64,000 bases of DNA from Halothiobacillus sp. (GCF_028710545.1 NZ_JAQTTX010000002.1:1-64000), one strand, 5' to 3'; positions 37,016 through 47,053 are shown, numbered from the stretch's first letter. Translations and numbers: made by a program. The notes: generated by a model from the letters alone, not told the origin.

Positions 37016-38800
37016 ATGGCACAGAATTCGATGGCTCCCATGTCTGCCGCTCACCAGCCAACAACAGGAACGCCGGCATGGATCCGGCAAATCGACGGAT
37101 TCACGCAATCGTCGAGTTTCCGTCAGTTGCTGATTCTGGTGGCGCTGGCAGCGACGCTTTCCTTCATGGTCGGCTTCTTCCTATGGGGGCAAAAGCCATC
37201 TCTGGTACCGTTGTATACCAATCTGGGGCCGAAAGAGTCGGCCGCCGTGGTCGATGCGTTGCGTGCGGCCAAAAAGAATTATCAACTGAGTGCGGATGGC
37301 GCCATTCTGGTCGACCCTGCCCAGTTGCCCGCCGTTCGGATGTTGCTGGCCAGCGAGGGTCTGCCTTCAGGTAACGGGGTCGGGCTTGAGATGTTGGACA
37401 AGGATCAATCCCTGGGTACCAGCCAGTTTGTTGAACATGCACGGTACCAGCACGCCATAGAAGTCGAACTGGCACGGTCAATCGAGACCATTCAAGGCGT
37501 TTCGGCAGCTCGTGTGCATCTGGCGACACCCAAGCAATCGGTTTTTGTTCGGGAACAGCAACCGCCCACGGCTTCGGTCGTGGTGGAATTATCGCCAGGT
37601 CAATCGCTGACTGCCGATCAGGTGCGCGCGATTGTGCATCTGGTCGCGTCGAGCGTGGCGGGGATGAAACCGGAGAATGTGAGCGTCATTGATCAGCGCG
37701 GTGAATTGCTTAGTCAAAATTCTGACGATGCCAGTGGCATGGGTTTGACCGATAAACAATTCGCCTATCGTCAGCGCGTCGAACGAGCCTACGCTCGCCA
37801 GATCGAAGCCTTGCTGACGCCGATTGTTGGGGCAAATCAGGTGCGCGCCCAGGTATCTGCCGATATCGATTTCTCGCGTCAGGAAGGTACAAGCGAAACC
37901 TATGGCCCGAAAACCGGGGTCGTGCTTTCCGAGCAGACCAACGACACCACGCGTGCCCTGGGTGATCAGGGTATCAACGGTGGCGTGCCTGGTGCGCTCA
38001 CCAATCAGCCACCGGGCGGGGGCACCGTAACGCCGCCAACGGCAGGCGGCCTGCAGCCACCGGCCAATCTGAACGTTCAGCAATACCAGCAGATCATTCA
38101 GACACCGATCAGCACCCAAAAGAACGAAACACGCAACTACAATGTGGATAAGGATATTCGTCATACCCAATACGCCAGCGGCGCGGTGGATAAACTCAAC
38201 GTGGCGGTGTTACTGGATGAAAAAACCGTGACGGACAAGGACGGGAAAACGAAAACCGAGCCGATGAGCGATGCCGAATTGGCGCGAATCAAGGATCTGG
38301 TGTCCCAAGCCGTGGGCTTGGATGAACAGCGTGGCGACAAATTGACGCTCGCGAGCATTCCGTTCGTTGAGCAGAAGATTGAAAAAGTCTCCGTTCCGCT
38401 CTGGCAGCAGGAATGGTTCATGCCATTGCTGAAAAATCTGGGATTGGGCGTGGCAATGTTGGTCATTTTCTTGATGGTCGTTCGACCTCTGCTGAAAATG
38501 CTGGCGGATAAATCCCGCCCAGAGGCATTACCTCACCAGCCGGGCACAGGGTTGCCTCATGGCGTGGAAGACAATGGCATGACTGAGGAAGGCGTTTCTT
38601 TTACCCGGCAGGGTGGTGATGGCGGACAGATCCCGGGTCAAATCCCTGGGCCGGACGACGCGGATGACCTTGAAGGGGTGCCACAACTCGTGGGTGCCGC
38701 CAGCTATGCCGATAAACTCAAACAACTGAAACAAAGTATCAATCATGATCCCAAGGCGGTGGCCGCGGTGATCAAACAATGGACGCATTCGGAGAACTGA
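37016..38800 (+). CDS. fliF: Flagellar MS-ring protein FliF
   Basis: 594 aa. Forms the inner-membrane ring on which the basal body and export gate are built. Two membrane segments: ~residues 38-60 (ILVALAATLSFMVGFFLW) and ~470-492 (GVAMLVIFLMVVRPLL). Between them are the YscJ-like domain (VPLYTNLGPKESAAVVDAL; ARVHLATPKQSVFVREQQ) and a less conserved, Gly/Pro-rich stretch near 325-350. The acidic C-terminal tail ending AAVIKQWTHSEN is the FliG-binding site. fliG starts 1 bp after its stop. Confidence 0.95.
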   Translation: MAQNSMAPMSAAHQPTTGTPAWIRQIDGFTQSSSFRQLLILVALAATLSFMVGFFLWGQKPSLVPLYTNLGPKESAAVVDALRAAKKNYQLSADGAILVDPAQLPAVRMLLASEGLPSGNGVGLEMLDKDQSLGTSQFVEHARYQHAIEVELARSIETIQGVSAARVHLATPKQSVFVREQQPPTASVVVELSPGQSLTADQVRAIVHLVASSVAGMKPENVSVIDQRGELLSQNSDDASGMGLTDKQFAYRQRVERAYARQIEALLTPIVGANQVRAQVSADIDFSRQEGTSETYGPKTGVVLSEQTNDTTRALGDQGINGGVPGALTNQPPGGGTVTPPTAGGLQPPANLNVQQYQQIIQTPISTQKNETRNYNVDKDIRHTQYASGAVDKLNVAVLLDEKTVTDKDGKTKTEPMSDAELARIKDLVSQAVGLDEQRGDKLTLASIPFVEQKIEKVSVPLWQQEWFMPLLKNLGLGVAMLVIFLMVVRPLLKMLADKSRPEALPHQPGTGLPHGVEDNGMTEEGVSFTRQGGDGGQIPGQIPGPDDADDLEGVPQLVGAASYADKLKQLKQSINHDPKAVAAVIKQWTHSEN

Positions 38801-38801
38801 G

Positions 38802-39842
38802 ATGGCCGAAGCCCCTGCTAAAGCGGATCAAAACCCCGGTGATCTGATCGCTGGATTGAAGGGCCCTGAGCGCGCCGCCATCCTGATGATGGCGTTGGGC
38901 GAGGAGTCTGCGGCACAGTTGTTCGCCAAGCTCGATCCACGCGAGGTTCAGAAAATAGGCCAGGCCATGGCCGTTCTGCCCAATGTGACCCGCTCCCAGA
39001 TTCAGGCTGTGCTCGATCAGTTCGTGCTGGATCTGGGCGACCAGACCGGTCTGGCGCTCGGTACCACCGATTACATTCGTAACGTGCTGAACCGGGCCTT
39101 GGGTGAAGACAAGGCCGCAGGCCTGCTCGAACGCATCAGTTCGGGCGGCAACCGCCGGAATCTGGAATTTCTCAAATGGCTGGATCCGCGCTCGATTGCC
39201 GAAATCATCCGCTACGAACACCCGCAGATTATCGCGATTGTGCTGTCGCATCTGGAGAGCGATCAGGGTGCGGAAATTCTACAGATGCTGCCGGAGAACA
39301 TGCGTGCCGATATCGTCCTGCGCATCGCCCATCTCGATGGCGTGTCACCACAGGCCCTGATGGAACTGGACGACATCATGGAGCGTCAGGTTTCTGGCGC
39401 CGGTGGTGGCAAGTCGTCCAAGGTCGGTGGCGTCAAGATTGCGGCGGGGATCATGAACTTCCTTGAAGGTAACGTTGAGGAAGTGGTGATGAATGCGGTC
39501 AAGTCCACCGATGCCGAATTGGGTACACAGATCGAAGATCTGATGTTCGTGTTCGCCAACCTGATCGATGTGGATGATCGCGGCATCCAGACCATTCTGC
39601 GTGAGGTGCCGTCCGATCGCCTGCTCATGGCGATGAAGGGTGCGGATAACGACCTCAAGGATAAGTTCTTCAAGAATATGTCGAAGCGGGCAGCGGAGAT
39701 GATGCGCGACGACCTGGAATCACTGGGCCCAACACGCTTGTCCGATGTCGAAGCGGCACAGAAAGAAATTCTGCAGGCGGCGCGCAAACTGGCGGATGAA
39801 GGCAAGATCAGCTTAGGAGGCGGCGGTGAAGAATTCGTCTGA
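38802..39842 (+). CDS. fliG: Flagellar motor switch protein FliG
   Basis: 346 aa. Couples the stator to the rotor and sets rotation sense. The middle domain contains the EHPQ motif (RYEHPQIIAIVLSHLE near 135), followed by the linker and the C-terminal torque helix with charged residues DDRGIQTILREVPSDRL near 260. The N-terminal start is the ATG right after fliF, and the 3' end overlaps fliH by 17 bp. Confidence 0.95.
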   Translation: MAEAPAKADQNPGDLIAGLKGPERAAILMMALGEESAAQLFAKLDPREVQKIGQAMAVLPNVTRSQIQAVLDQFVLDLGDQTGLALGTTDYIRNVLNRALGEDKAAGLLERISSGGNRRNLEFLKWLDPRSIAEIIRYEHPQIIAIVLSHLESDQGAEILQMLPENMRADIVLRIAHLDGVSPQALMELDDIMERQVSGAGGGKSSKVGGVKIAAGIMNFLEGNVEEVVMNAVKSTDAELGTQIEDLMFVFANLIDVDDRGIQTILREVPSDRLLMAMKGADNDLKDKFFKNMSKRAAEMMRDDLESLGPTRLSDVEAAQKEILQAARKLADEGKISLGGGGEEFV

Positions 39843-40608
39843 TCCCGTGCAGGCTGCCGCAGTTGAAGAAGTACCCTTGGTACGTCCGTTGACCGCGGGG
39901 GCAGATGTATCGAATATTTCGGCCTGGGCCTTGCCTGATTTTGATCTGCCGGAGGAGCCATCGGAGATTGCGCGCGAGCCGCTCGATCCTCAAGCAGAAA
40001 AATTGTCACAGGCGCGCCAAGAGGCCGAACAAGCCGGTTTCGCGGCGGGGCGGGCCCAGGGGGAAAAGGCCGGTTTTGCGGCTGGTCATGCCGAAGGGCT
40101 GGCCGCCGCCTTGGCTGAACAAACACGGATCCAACAGCGCTTTAATGGCTGGTTGCAGGCATTGACCCAACCCTTGGCGGATCTGGATGCGGAAGTCAGC
40201 CTGCAAATGGCCCGACTGGCTGCCCAGATGGCCCGCGCCATTATTTACCGCGAACTGACCATCGCGCCCGAGCATCTGGAAGTGGTGGCTCGCACGGCGA
40301 TCGAAGCGTTGCCGGTGGCCGTGCGCGCAGTCACGCTGGTGTGCCATCCCGACGATGCCGATGCCTTGCAGGCCGCCATCGATCAGAACAAGGTGCAAAA
40401 CCAACACGCGCAAACCATTACCGTGCGCCGAGATGCAACGGTGACGCCGGGTGGCTTGAAGGTCGAATCGAACACCGTGGGCGTGGAGTCGCTCGTCGAT
40501 GCCAGTCTGGAAGCCCGCTGGGCCGCACTTTGCCTGCGCGTGCTCGATGAGCAAGTGGCGGGCCCGGCCGATCCCATTGCGAATGAAGTGAACGAGGCCG
40601 CCGAATGA
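39826..40608 (+). CDS. fliH: Flagellar export apparatus regulator FliH
   Basis: 260 aa, GTG start behind AGGAGG inside the fliG end. FliH binds and restrains the FliI ATPase. A variable N-terminus is followed by a Gly/Ala repeat section ([19 protein letters not shown] near 60-80) like the GxxxG helices of FliH, and a C-terminal domain resembling V/F-ATPase peripheral-stalk subunits ([16 protein letters not shown] near 200). The stop overlaps the fliI ATG. Confidence 0.9.
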   Translation: MKNSSDPVQAAAVEEVPLVRPLTAGADVSNISAWALPDFDLPEEPSEIAREPLDPQAEKLSQARQEAEQAGFAAGRAQGEKAGFAAGHAEGLAAALAEQTRIQQRFNGWLQALTQPLADLDAEVSLQMARLAAQMARAIIYRELTIAPEHLEVVARTAIEALPVAVRAVTLVCHPDDADALQAAIDQNKVQNQHAQTITVRRDATVTPGGLKVESNTVGVESLVDASLEARWAALCLRVLDEQVAGPADPIANEVNEAAE

Positions 40609-42002
40609 CATCGGGCCGCAATCCCGCCGTGTTCGATCCGCCTTCCATGCGCGGCGGGGGAGCCGGGTTGGATTGGGCCCGTCATCTCATGGGTTTGCAG
40701 GCACGCGTGCAACGCCCGCCGCTGCAAGCCGAAGGGAGAATCGTCCGGGTTGTGGGCCTGGCGCTCGAAGCCAGCGGGCTCACGGCGGCCATTGGCGATC
40801 AATGCCGCATTTTTCTGGATGACGATCCGGCTGGTCGTTATGTGGACGCCGAAGTGGTCGGCTTTGCCGAGCGCAATACCTACCTCATGCCTCTGGAAGC
40901 GCTCAGAGGCATCGCGCCGGGCTGCCGGGTGCAGAATCAGGGGGCATCCATTCGGGTACCGCTGGGGCCGGAGCTGCTGGGGCGTGTTCTCGATGCGCGC
41001 GGACAACCTCTGGACGATGGCCCGGCCATTTTCGGCGACATCCCGGTTGATTTGCAGGGGCGCAGCAACAATCCGCTCAAGCGTCGCCCGATCCGCGAGC
41101 CATTGGATGTGGGCGTGCGAGCAATCAATGCCCTGCTCACCGTGGGGCGCGGGCAGCGGATGGGTATTTTTGCCGGTAGCGGGGTGGGTAAAAGCGTCCT
41201 GCTCGGCATGATGACACGCTACACCGCGGCGGAGATTATCGTGGTCGGCCTGATCGGCGAGCGGGGGCGCGAGGTGCGTGAGTTTGTCGCCGAGATCCTC
41301 GATGACGAAGCGCGATCAAGGGCGATTGTGATCGCCGCTCCGGCCGATGCCTCGCCGCTCATGCGCTTGCACGGCGCGAGTCTGGCGACGGCCATCGCCG
41401 AATATTTCCGCGAGCAGGGCCATGATGTGCTGCTGTTGATGGATTCTTTGACGCGTTACGCCCAGGCCCAGCGGGAAATCGGTTTGGCGATCGGCGAGCC
41501 ACCGGCCACCAAGGGCTATCCGCCGTCGGTGTTCGCCCGTTTGCCTGCCCTGGTTGAGCGTGCGGGTAACGGGGAATCGGCTCGCGGAAGCATGACGGCG
41601 TTTTATACCGTGCTGGTGGAAGGGGACGATCAGAATGACCCCATCGCCGATGCCGCCCGTGCCATTCTGGACGGGCACATTGTGCTTTCCCGGGCCATTG
41701 CCGAACGCGGCCGTTATCCGGCCATTGATATCGAAGCATCCATTTCCCGAATGATGCCCGCACTGGTATCACCGGAGCATCTGGATCTGATGCAGCGCTT
41801 CAAGCAATTGATGAGCACATACAATCAAAGCCGGGATTTATTGGCCGTGGGCGCGTATCGTCGTGGGCATGATGTGCGGCTTGATCGCGCCATTGATGCG
41901 CAGCCTGATCTGGAGGCGTTCCTGAGCCAGTCCATCCATGAATCGGCAGACCTTGATTCGAGCTTTGCGGCGCTCGAATCATTGATGCACAGCGCCGCCT
42001 GA
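40605..42002 (+). CDS. fliI: Flagellum-specific export ATPase FliI
   Basis: 465 aa, RecA-like hexameric ATPase. Walker A is [15 protein letters not shown] near 185; [10 protein letters not shown] follows near 215 and the Walker B region is [19 protein letters not shown] near 270. [17 protein letters not shown] is the family signature near 305. It energises and unloads export substrates. Ordered as usual between fliH and fliJ. Confidence 0.96.
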   Translation: MTSGRNPAVFDPPSMRGGGAGLDWARHLMGLQARVQRPPLQAEGRIVRVVGLALEASGLTAAIGDQCRIFLDDDPAGRYVDAEVVGFAERNTYLMPLEALRGIAPGCRVQNQGASIRVPLGPELLGRVLDARGQPLDDGPAIFGDIPVDLQGRSNNPLKRRPIREPLDVGVRAINALLTVGRGQRMGIFAGSGVGKSVLLGMMTRYTAAEIIVVGLIGERGREVREFVAEILDDEARSRAIVIAAPADASPLMRLHGASLATAIAEYFREQGHDVLLLMDSLTRYAQAQREIGLAIGEPPATKGYPPSVFARLPALVERAGNGESARGSMTAFYTVLVEGDDQNDPIADAARAILDGHIVLSRAIAERGRYPAIDIEASISRMMPALVSPEHLDLMQRFKQLMSTYNQSRDLLAVGAYRRGHDVRLDRAIDAQPDLEAFLSQSIHESADLDSSFAALESLMHSAA

Positions 42003-42022
42003 TAAGGCCGGAGGTGACCATC

Positions 42023-42475
42023 GTGAATCAGCAGCGAATCGAACGGGTCAAAGGCGTGGAGAAAATTACCGAGCGCGGGGCGAATATTGCCAAGGAATCG
42101 CTGCTCCAATGTCAGCGGCGGTTGGATGAACAGCAGGCGCGCTTGCAGCAACTGACGGATTACTTGCAGGAATACGCGGCCGGTATCGGATTCGCTTCCG
42201 GTGGGCAGGCAAAAGCATTTGCCTTGCAAAATTATCGCGCGTTTATGGCGCGGATCGAGCAAACCATTGCCCATCAAAAAGAGGTTGTCGCCCAAGTGGA
42301 GGCCGAGTTGCTTGCCTGTAAGCAGGCCGCTGCCGAGGCCAGTAGTCAGCATCGTTCTGTTGAAAAACTGCGTGGCCGGTTTGAAAACGAGCGCAACCGG
42401 ATGCAGAACAAGCAAGAACAGGCCGTAAATGATGCGCACGCCGCACAGCATCGGCATAACCCATTGGATGTTTGA
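42023..42475 (+). CDS. fliJ: Flagellar export chaperone/ATPase stalk FliJ
   Basis: 150 aa using GTG at 42023, which sits 8 bases after GGAGG; a GTG at 42014 overlaps the ribosome site itself. The product is almost entirely coiled-coil (QRRLDEQQARLQQLTDYLQEY..., KLRGRFENERNRMQNKQEQ), as FliJ, which inserts into the FliI ring and cycles chaperones. Sequence conservation is low, so the call leans on position between fliI and fliK. Confidence 0.85.
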   Translation: MNQQRIERVKGVEKITERGANIAKESLLQCQRRLDEQQARLQQLTDYLQEYAAGIGFASGGQAKAFALQNYRAFMARIEQTIAHQKEVVAQVEAELLACKQAAAEASSQHRSVEKLRGRFENERNRMQNKQEQAVNDAHAAQHRHNPLDV

Positions 42476-42492
42476 ACGTTGGGAGTAAGCAT

Positions 42493-44010
42493 ATGGCACA
42501 GTTAAACAGCTCAGCCTTAAGCGCGTTGAATGCCGCAGTCGGTGGACGATCCGATCCCGCATCAGGCAGCGTGTCGAATACTCCCGCTGAACGGAAGGGG
42601 TTCGCCGAGATGATGGCCGGTGCCATCCAGAATCAAAGCAAGAACGCACAAGCTCAGGGCGTTGCCGGGCGTTCGCAGGTTGCAGCCGACGCAAAGGCGG
42701 CGAACATAAATCAGACGACTGGATCGGTCGCGGATCAATCGGGTATTCCGGCCACGGGGCAGACAACCCCTCAACAGATGGCCTCGGCGCTGCAGCAACG
42801 GATCAGCTCATTGCAGGAAAAAATCGATGCGCTGAGCAATCAGAACCCGCCGTTGTCCGATAAGGCACAGGCCGCGCTAAGTACACTGGCGCAGCAATTG
42901 GCTGCATTGAAATCGCAACTGGAAAAGGGGGGCGGTTCAGCTACTCTGGATGGAAACAGCCTGTCCATGTGGCTGGCCCAACTCGATAAGCTGCAAACCC
43001 TGCTGCAACAAGGCGATATCAATGCGGCGAGTTGGACGGGGCAGCTTCAGGCCATGGTTCAGCATCTGGCTCAAACGATTCAGCAAACACATTTGGCTGA
43101 GGGGCGAGTAGGCCAAAGTGTCTCAGACATGCGCTCATCACATTCGGTAGGTGGGCGTGCGGTGCAGCAAGACGGAGCAGTAAAAGGGTCGTCTGCCGCA
43201 AGTGTCCAACAAGCGATGGATCCCTCGAAAAAGGATAATCACGCTGTCGATAATCAGGGGCAGTTCCAGAATAATCCGACCGTTTCTGGTGGACGTAATG
43301 CGGCGGCAGCCTTTTCAGGGCAGATGCAAAGTCTATCCGGGGCAGTTGGTTCCGCCCTTTCGGCGCAAACAATAAATGCCGGCTCTATATCGAGCGCCCT
43401 TTCGAAGGGAATGCCAAAATCGGATTTGACCTTGCAGTTGGCTGACTCATCCGGTAATAACGCGCCAGGAACCTTTAATCTCTCCACTTCGGGATTTGGT
43501 GCGGCAGCCAATACAACGCCCGTCGTTACTCTTCCCGGAACTCTGGCATTAAATCAACCGCGAATGGCTGCGGATTTAGGGCAAAACATTCAGTTCATGG
43601 TGGGCAAAAATATTTCCCGCGCCACGTTGGATGTTAACCCAGTTCATTTGGGGCCAATGAAAATCACGATAGATCAACAAAATAATCAAACCACGATTCA
43701 AATCATGGCGAGTCACCATCTGGCCAAAGATATGCTGGATCAAAATATGCCGAGATTGCGTGAGTGGCTTCAGGATGCCGGTTTGGGAAATGCCCAAGTT
43801 ACGGTGATGAGCGGTGGGCAGGACGGCTCGAATAATCAGGCCATGAACCAGGGGGGCTCCCAAGGTTTCGGTGATTCTGCGGGCGCACACGGTGCTTCGA
43901 CTACTCATCGTTCGGCCGTTGTTGAAGAACAGGACGCAACCGGTTCGGTTGCTTCTGAAGATAAGACTCAAGCTGTGACAGCGCGTTGGCGTCTGGATAC
44001 GTTCGCTTGA
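42493..44010 (+). CDS. fliK: Flagellar hook-length control protein FliK
   Basis: 505 aa from the ATG at 42493 after GGGAG. It measures hook length and switches export specificity with FlhB. The N-terminal two thirds are Gln/Ser/Ala-rich and low-complexity, as expected of the ruler; the C-terminal Flg_hook domain (~350-445) contains LDVNPVHLGPMKITIDQQNNQTTIQI, LAKDMLDQNMPRLREWL and the DAGLGNAQVTV strand. Last gene of the operon; a terminator-like hairpin follows. Confidence 0.88.
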   Translation: MAQLNSSALSALNAAVGGRSDPASGSVSNTPAERKGFAEMMAGAIQNQSKNAQAQGVAGRSQVAADAKAANINQTTGSVADQSGIPATGQTTPQQMASALQQRISSLQEKIDALSNQNPPLSDKAQAALSTLAQQLAALKSQLEKGGGSATLDGNSLSMWLAQLDKLQTLLQQGDINAASWTGQLQAMVQHLAQTIQQTHLAEGRVGQSVSDMRSSHSVGGRAVQQDGAVKGSSAASVQQAMDPSKKDNHAVDNQGQFQNNPTVSGGRNAAAAFSGQMQSLSGAVGSALSAQTINAGSISSALSKGMPKSDLTLQLADSSGNNAPGTFNLSTSGFGAAANTTPVVTLPGTLALNQPRMAADLGQNIQFMVGKNISRATLDVNPVHLGPMKITIDQQNNQTTIQIMASHHLAKDMLDQNMPRLREWLQDAGLGNAQVTVMSGGQDGSNNQAMNQGGSQGFGDSAGAHGASTTHRSAVVEEQDATGSVASEDKTQAVTARWRLDTFA

Positions 44011-44026
44011 TCAGCCTTTGGATTAA

Positions 44027-44055
44027 GGAACCTCTGATTTAATCAGTGGTTTTTT
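44027..44055 (+). terminator. Terminator-like hairpin after fliK formed by a solo repeat end
   Basis: GGAACCTCTGATTTAATC (44027-44044), preceded by TTAA, matches the terminal motif of the MITE-like family. It folds as AACC-T-CTGA / TCAG-T-GGTT followed by a T run (44050-44055), 16 bp after the fliK stop. No second end is found before hns. The stem has a T-T mismatch, so strength is uncertain. Confidence 0.55.
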
Positions 44056-44208
44056 GGGTTTTTCATTTTCGTTCTCACAAAGCGTATCAATGGAATGTTT
44101 TATGGTGTTATAAAGTGGATGACCTCAATTAAGCGTTCTCAGGGTTGATTTACCTGGGGCTATTTACCTGGGTTGATTTGTCAGGAATGGCGCAAGCCAA
44201 TAATTGAT

Positions 44209-44236
44209 TTGACGTTAAATGTTTAATTGATAGAAT
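44209..44236 (+). promoter_or_regulatory. Candidate promoter of the H-NS family gene
   Basis: TTGACG (44209-44214), 16-bp spacer, TAGAAT (44231-44236), about 45 bp before the ATG. The surrounding 44050-44280 is AT-rich and contains TTTACCTGGG repeated with flanking GGTTGATTT, a possible binding or autoregulatory region; no gene is seen. Confidence 0.6.
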
Positions 44237-44281
44237 CCGCGTGTATCTTCAATTAAAACAACCAGCCCTAAAGGTGCTCCA

Positions 44282-44605
44282 ATGAGTTCTATCGATCTTA
44301 ATAGCTTATCTGCTGAAGACTTGAAACAGTTAATGGCCAATGCGGAGCGTACCCTGCGCGATCGTCACCAGCAGCGTATACACAGTCTGCGTAAAGAAGC
44401 CGAAGAATTGGCTTCAAGTCTTAATATGTCTGTTGCCGAGGTATTCGGCCTGGAAAAAACATCAAAACTGACAAACAAGAAACTGCCGGCTAAATACATC
44501 AATCCGGCAAACCCGGCTCAAACCTGGACTGGTCGCGGTAAGCGCCCACATTGGTTGGCCGATGCGTTGGCGCGTGGCGAATCGCTGGAAAAATTTGCGG
44601 TCTAA
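44282..44605 (+). CDS. H-NS family histone-like nucleoid-structuring protein
   Basis: 107 aa. The N-terminal ~60 residues form a coiled-coil oligomerisation helix (LMANAERTLRDRHQQRIHSLRKEAEEL). The C-terminal DNA-binding domain has PAKYINPANPAQTWTGRGKRPHWL, the diagnostic H-NS signature. It binds curved AT-rich DNA and silences transcription; H-NS homologues also influence flagellar genes, and this one lies just after the fli operon. A own promoter is predicted upstream. Confidence 0.92.
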   Translation: MSSIDLNSLSAEDLKQLMANAERTLRDRHQQRIHSLRKEAEELASSLNMSVAEVFGLEKTSKLTNKKLPAKYINPANPAQTWTGRGKRPHWLADALARGESLEKFAV

Positions 44606-44660
44606 ACAGAACCGCTTTTGCTTGCCCCGTAAAAAAAGGGCACATAGCGCAAGAAGTTTA

Positions 44661-44996
44661 GGAACCTCTGATTGAATCCCTCGTGAGCCGAGTTGCTGAT
44701 CCAAAAGCCGCAAAACGAGGCAGAGGCCGCAGGTCGTAGTTTACGCTACGATGCCAAGGCCGATAACGAAGTGTTGCGGCTTTTGGGCGGCAACCCGCAT
44801 GGGACGGGCTTTTGAGGGCGATTTTACGCGGAGCTGGCGTAAGCCCGCTGTGTTGCACCGCTCACGAATGGAGTAACCATTAACGCGGGCTTGCGCCTGC
44901 TTCGCATTAAGCTGGCGCAAGCCCGTTTCGCACCGCGCCTTGCGACTCATCCCTCAAAAGCCCGTCTCGGCCACGAAGGATTCAATCAGAGGTTCC
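44661..44996. repeat. 336-bp MITE-like element, copy B, inverted relative to copy A
   Basis: Ends GGAACCTCTGATTGAATCC at 44661 and its complement ending 44996. The sequence is the reverse complement of the 32.7-kb copy with only scattered differences, plus a 43-nt segment containing the hairpin CGGGCTTGCGCC/GGCGCAAGCCCG (44886-44897 with 44914-44925). Flanks are TTTA and TTGA, an imperfect duplication. It ends 10 bp from the stop of the TPR-like gene and fills most of the 44606-45006 gap. Confidence 0.9.
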
Positions 44997-45006
44997 TTGA
45001 AGCCGG

Positions 45007-46221
45007 TTATTTTTGACCAGCTTTTTCTATGGCTCGCAAGAGCCAGTTAGGCGTGCTTGCCAATTCGTTGATCAGTTGTTTGGCGGCCCGTTCGATGACG
45101 CCATGTTCCAGCAGTAACCGCTCATCTTCGGCCCATTGCTTGACCGCCGCTTCGGGAACGCCCTGGTGCCGTGCGACGCTGATCAGTTGGATCATGGCAT
45201 CCCGATACCAGTGCGCTCGCTTGATGCTGCGTTCGTCGGGGATTTCGGCCAGAGCCATGGCGGCAGCGGCAATGAGCGGCGCGCGTTCGGTCTGGCGATC
45301 CTTGTCCCGAAGCAGGAGCTTGGCTGCAAGGGGGGCTGCAGCGTCAACGGGTGCGCGGAAGAGGAGGCACAGGATATAGGCGATGAGCACATCATCCTGA
45401 TCTTCCGCAGTTTCAGCGTGTTTGACCCAGAGACGAATCAAGGCGTCCGGTTCGTTGGCCTCAAGGAAGAACAGGGCGCCACGATCGCGATCCGCTTCAC
45501 TCAATTCGTTCGATAATTCCGAAAAGGCCAGCGTCCAGAGCGCTTTCTGACCTGTGGAATAGGTATCGTTCAGATGTGGTTTGAGCGCTTCCCATGCCTC
45601 GTCGCTGCCGCCTTGCTCAATGAGTTGCCGCACCAGCAGAGTGAGGGCTTCGACCAGCAACTCTTCTTCGTGGTTTTGAGCGGCCAGTGCGATTGCTTGC
45701 TTGGCCGGTCGCATGGCTTTGAACAGGGCTTTGGCGTTCTGCAACAATCTGGCCAGATCCAGCCAGGCCTGAATCCGTTGTTCCGGTGGGGTGGTCGCCT
45801 CGGTGAATGCAGGATTGTTCAGTGCTTGTTCCAATGTGCCTATGGCTTGATTCAGATCGCCTTTGGCTGATTGGGCTAAAGCCAGTGTGTGGCGCAAACA
45901 GAAATCATCGTGTTTTGCCAGCGTGTCTTCGGCTAGTGTGATCGCAGAATCGATTTCCCCGGCTTGAAGCCGGCTGATGCACAGGGCATCGGCGATTTCA
46001 GCAATCCGCTCGGCCTGTTCGGCCGGCAGCCAATGCAGCAACCAGGTCAGTTCCGCTGTATCCGCGCGTTCCTGGTGCCAACGCTCTGTATAAAACCAGT
46101 CGGTGACGCTTCTGATTGAAGCAGGATCGATATGTTCACGAGAAGCTTCCGTCGTGTTCATTAGCGAGAAGCTGGCTTTAAGTGAATCGGGAAGTTCTGC
46201 AGGTGCGGTAATGGGGGCCAT
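45007..46221 (-). CDS. TPR-like helical repeat protein, unknown function
   Basis: 404 aa, no signal peptide or membrane segment; very rich in Ala, Leu and Glu. Successive helical pairs look like tetratricopeptide repeats, for example LAEDTLAKHDDFCLRHTLALAQSAKGDLNQAIGTLE (in pieces near 100-135) and AMRPAKQAIALAAQNHEEELLVEAL near 170-195. I do not recognise a family or orthologue. It is monocistronic between repeat copy B and rnpB, which is divergent. A scaffold role is a guess from the fold. Confidence 0.65.
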   Translation of the reverse strand: MAPITAPAELPDSLKASFSLMNTTEASREHIDPASIRSVTDWFYTERWHQERADTAELTWLLHWLPAEQAERIAEIADALCISRLQAGEIDSAITLAEDTLAKHDDFCLRHTLALAQSAKGDLNQAIGTLEQALNNPAFTEATTPPEQRIQAWLDLARLLQNAKALFKAMRPAKQAIALAAQNHEEELLVEALTLLVRQLIEQGGSDEAWEALKPHLNDTYSTGQKALWTLAFSELSNELSEADRDRGALFFLEANEPDALIRLWVKHAETAEDQDDVLIAYILCLLFRAPVDAAAPLAAKLLLRDKDRQTERAPLIAAAAMALAEIPDERSIKRAHWYRDAMIQLISVARHQGVPEAAVKQWAEDERLLLEHGVIERAAKQLINELASTPNWLLRAIEKAGQK

Positions 46222-46332
46222 GTGTCTGTTTTGATTTTCGATGAATGCTGAAGTTTATCAGACGTGGTTTCTCATGCCGTCCATGGTTGAAAAATCGGGG
46301 TGCAAAAAATCCCCGCCATTTCTTTAGTGCTG

Positions 46333-46341
46333 CTAGTATGC
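46333..46341 (+). promoter_or_regulatory. Extended -10 promoter of rnpB
   Basis: TGCTAGTAT (TGN plus TAGTAT at 46336-46341) lies 7 bp before the predicted RNA 5' end at 46349. The -35 region is poor, which an extended -10 tolerates. Confidence 0.55.
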
Positions 46342-46348
46342 GCGCCGG

Positions 46349-46696
<348 letters not shown>

Positions 46697-47015
46697 CCCC
46701 CATCTCTGCCGCCATTCGGCGTCATTTTTAGTTCAATCTGTATCGCCTCCACCGAAACGCGCGGGCGTGAATGCCTGCGATATTTTTTCTATTTTATCAA
46801 TTGCTTATATTGATCAGTTTTGGTCTTTGGCCCGTTCATGGCTCGAGAATCGAACCGATCGAATTTTTCGTCTGGTCAAATAATCACCAGGTCTCTTCGC
46901 GCGCTTTGTTAGCAATAATTTGTAACCCACTGTTTTAATCGGAAAAATTGCGCGAACTTCTCTTGTGAAGTCGATGTAACTCTATGTGATGTAAAGAGAA
47001 TTCACCAAACACCTC

Positions 47016-47044
47016 TTGTTTGCAGGCAGGTGTGTCGATATAGT
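47016..47044 (+). promoter_or_regulatory. Promoter of the dcw cluster (mraZ)
   Basis: TTGTTT (47016-47021), 17-bp spacer, TATAGT (47039-47044). The start of transcription would fall near 47051, directly in front of the MraZ boxes. The remainder of 46697-47015 is AT-rich and shows no gene. Confidence 0.65.
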
Positions 47045-47053
47045 GCGTCTGCG

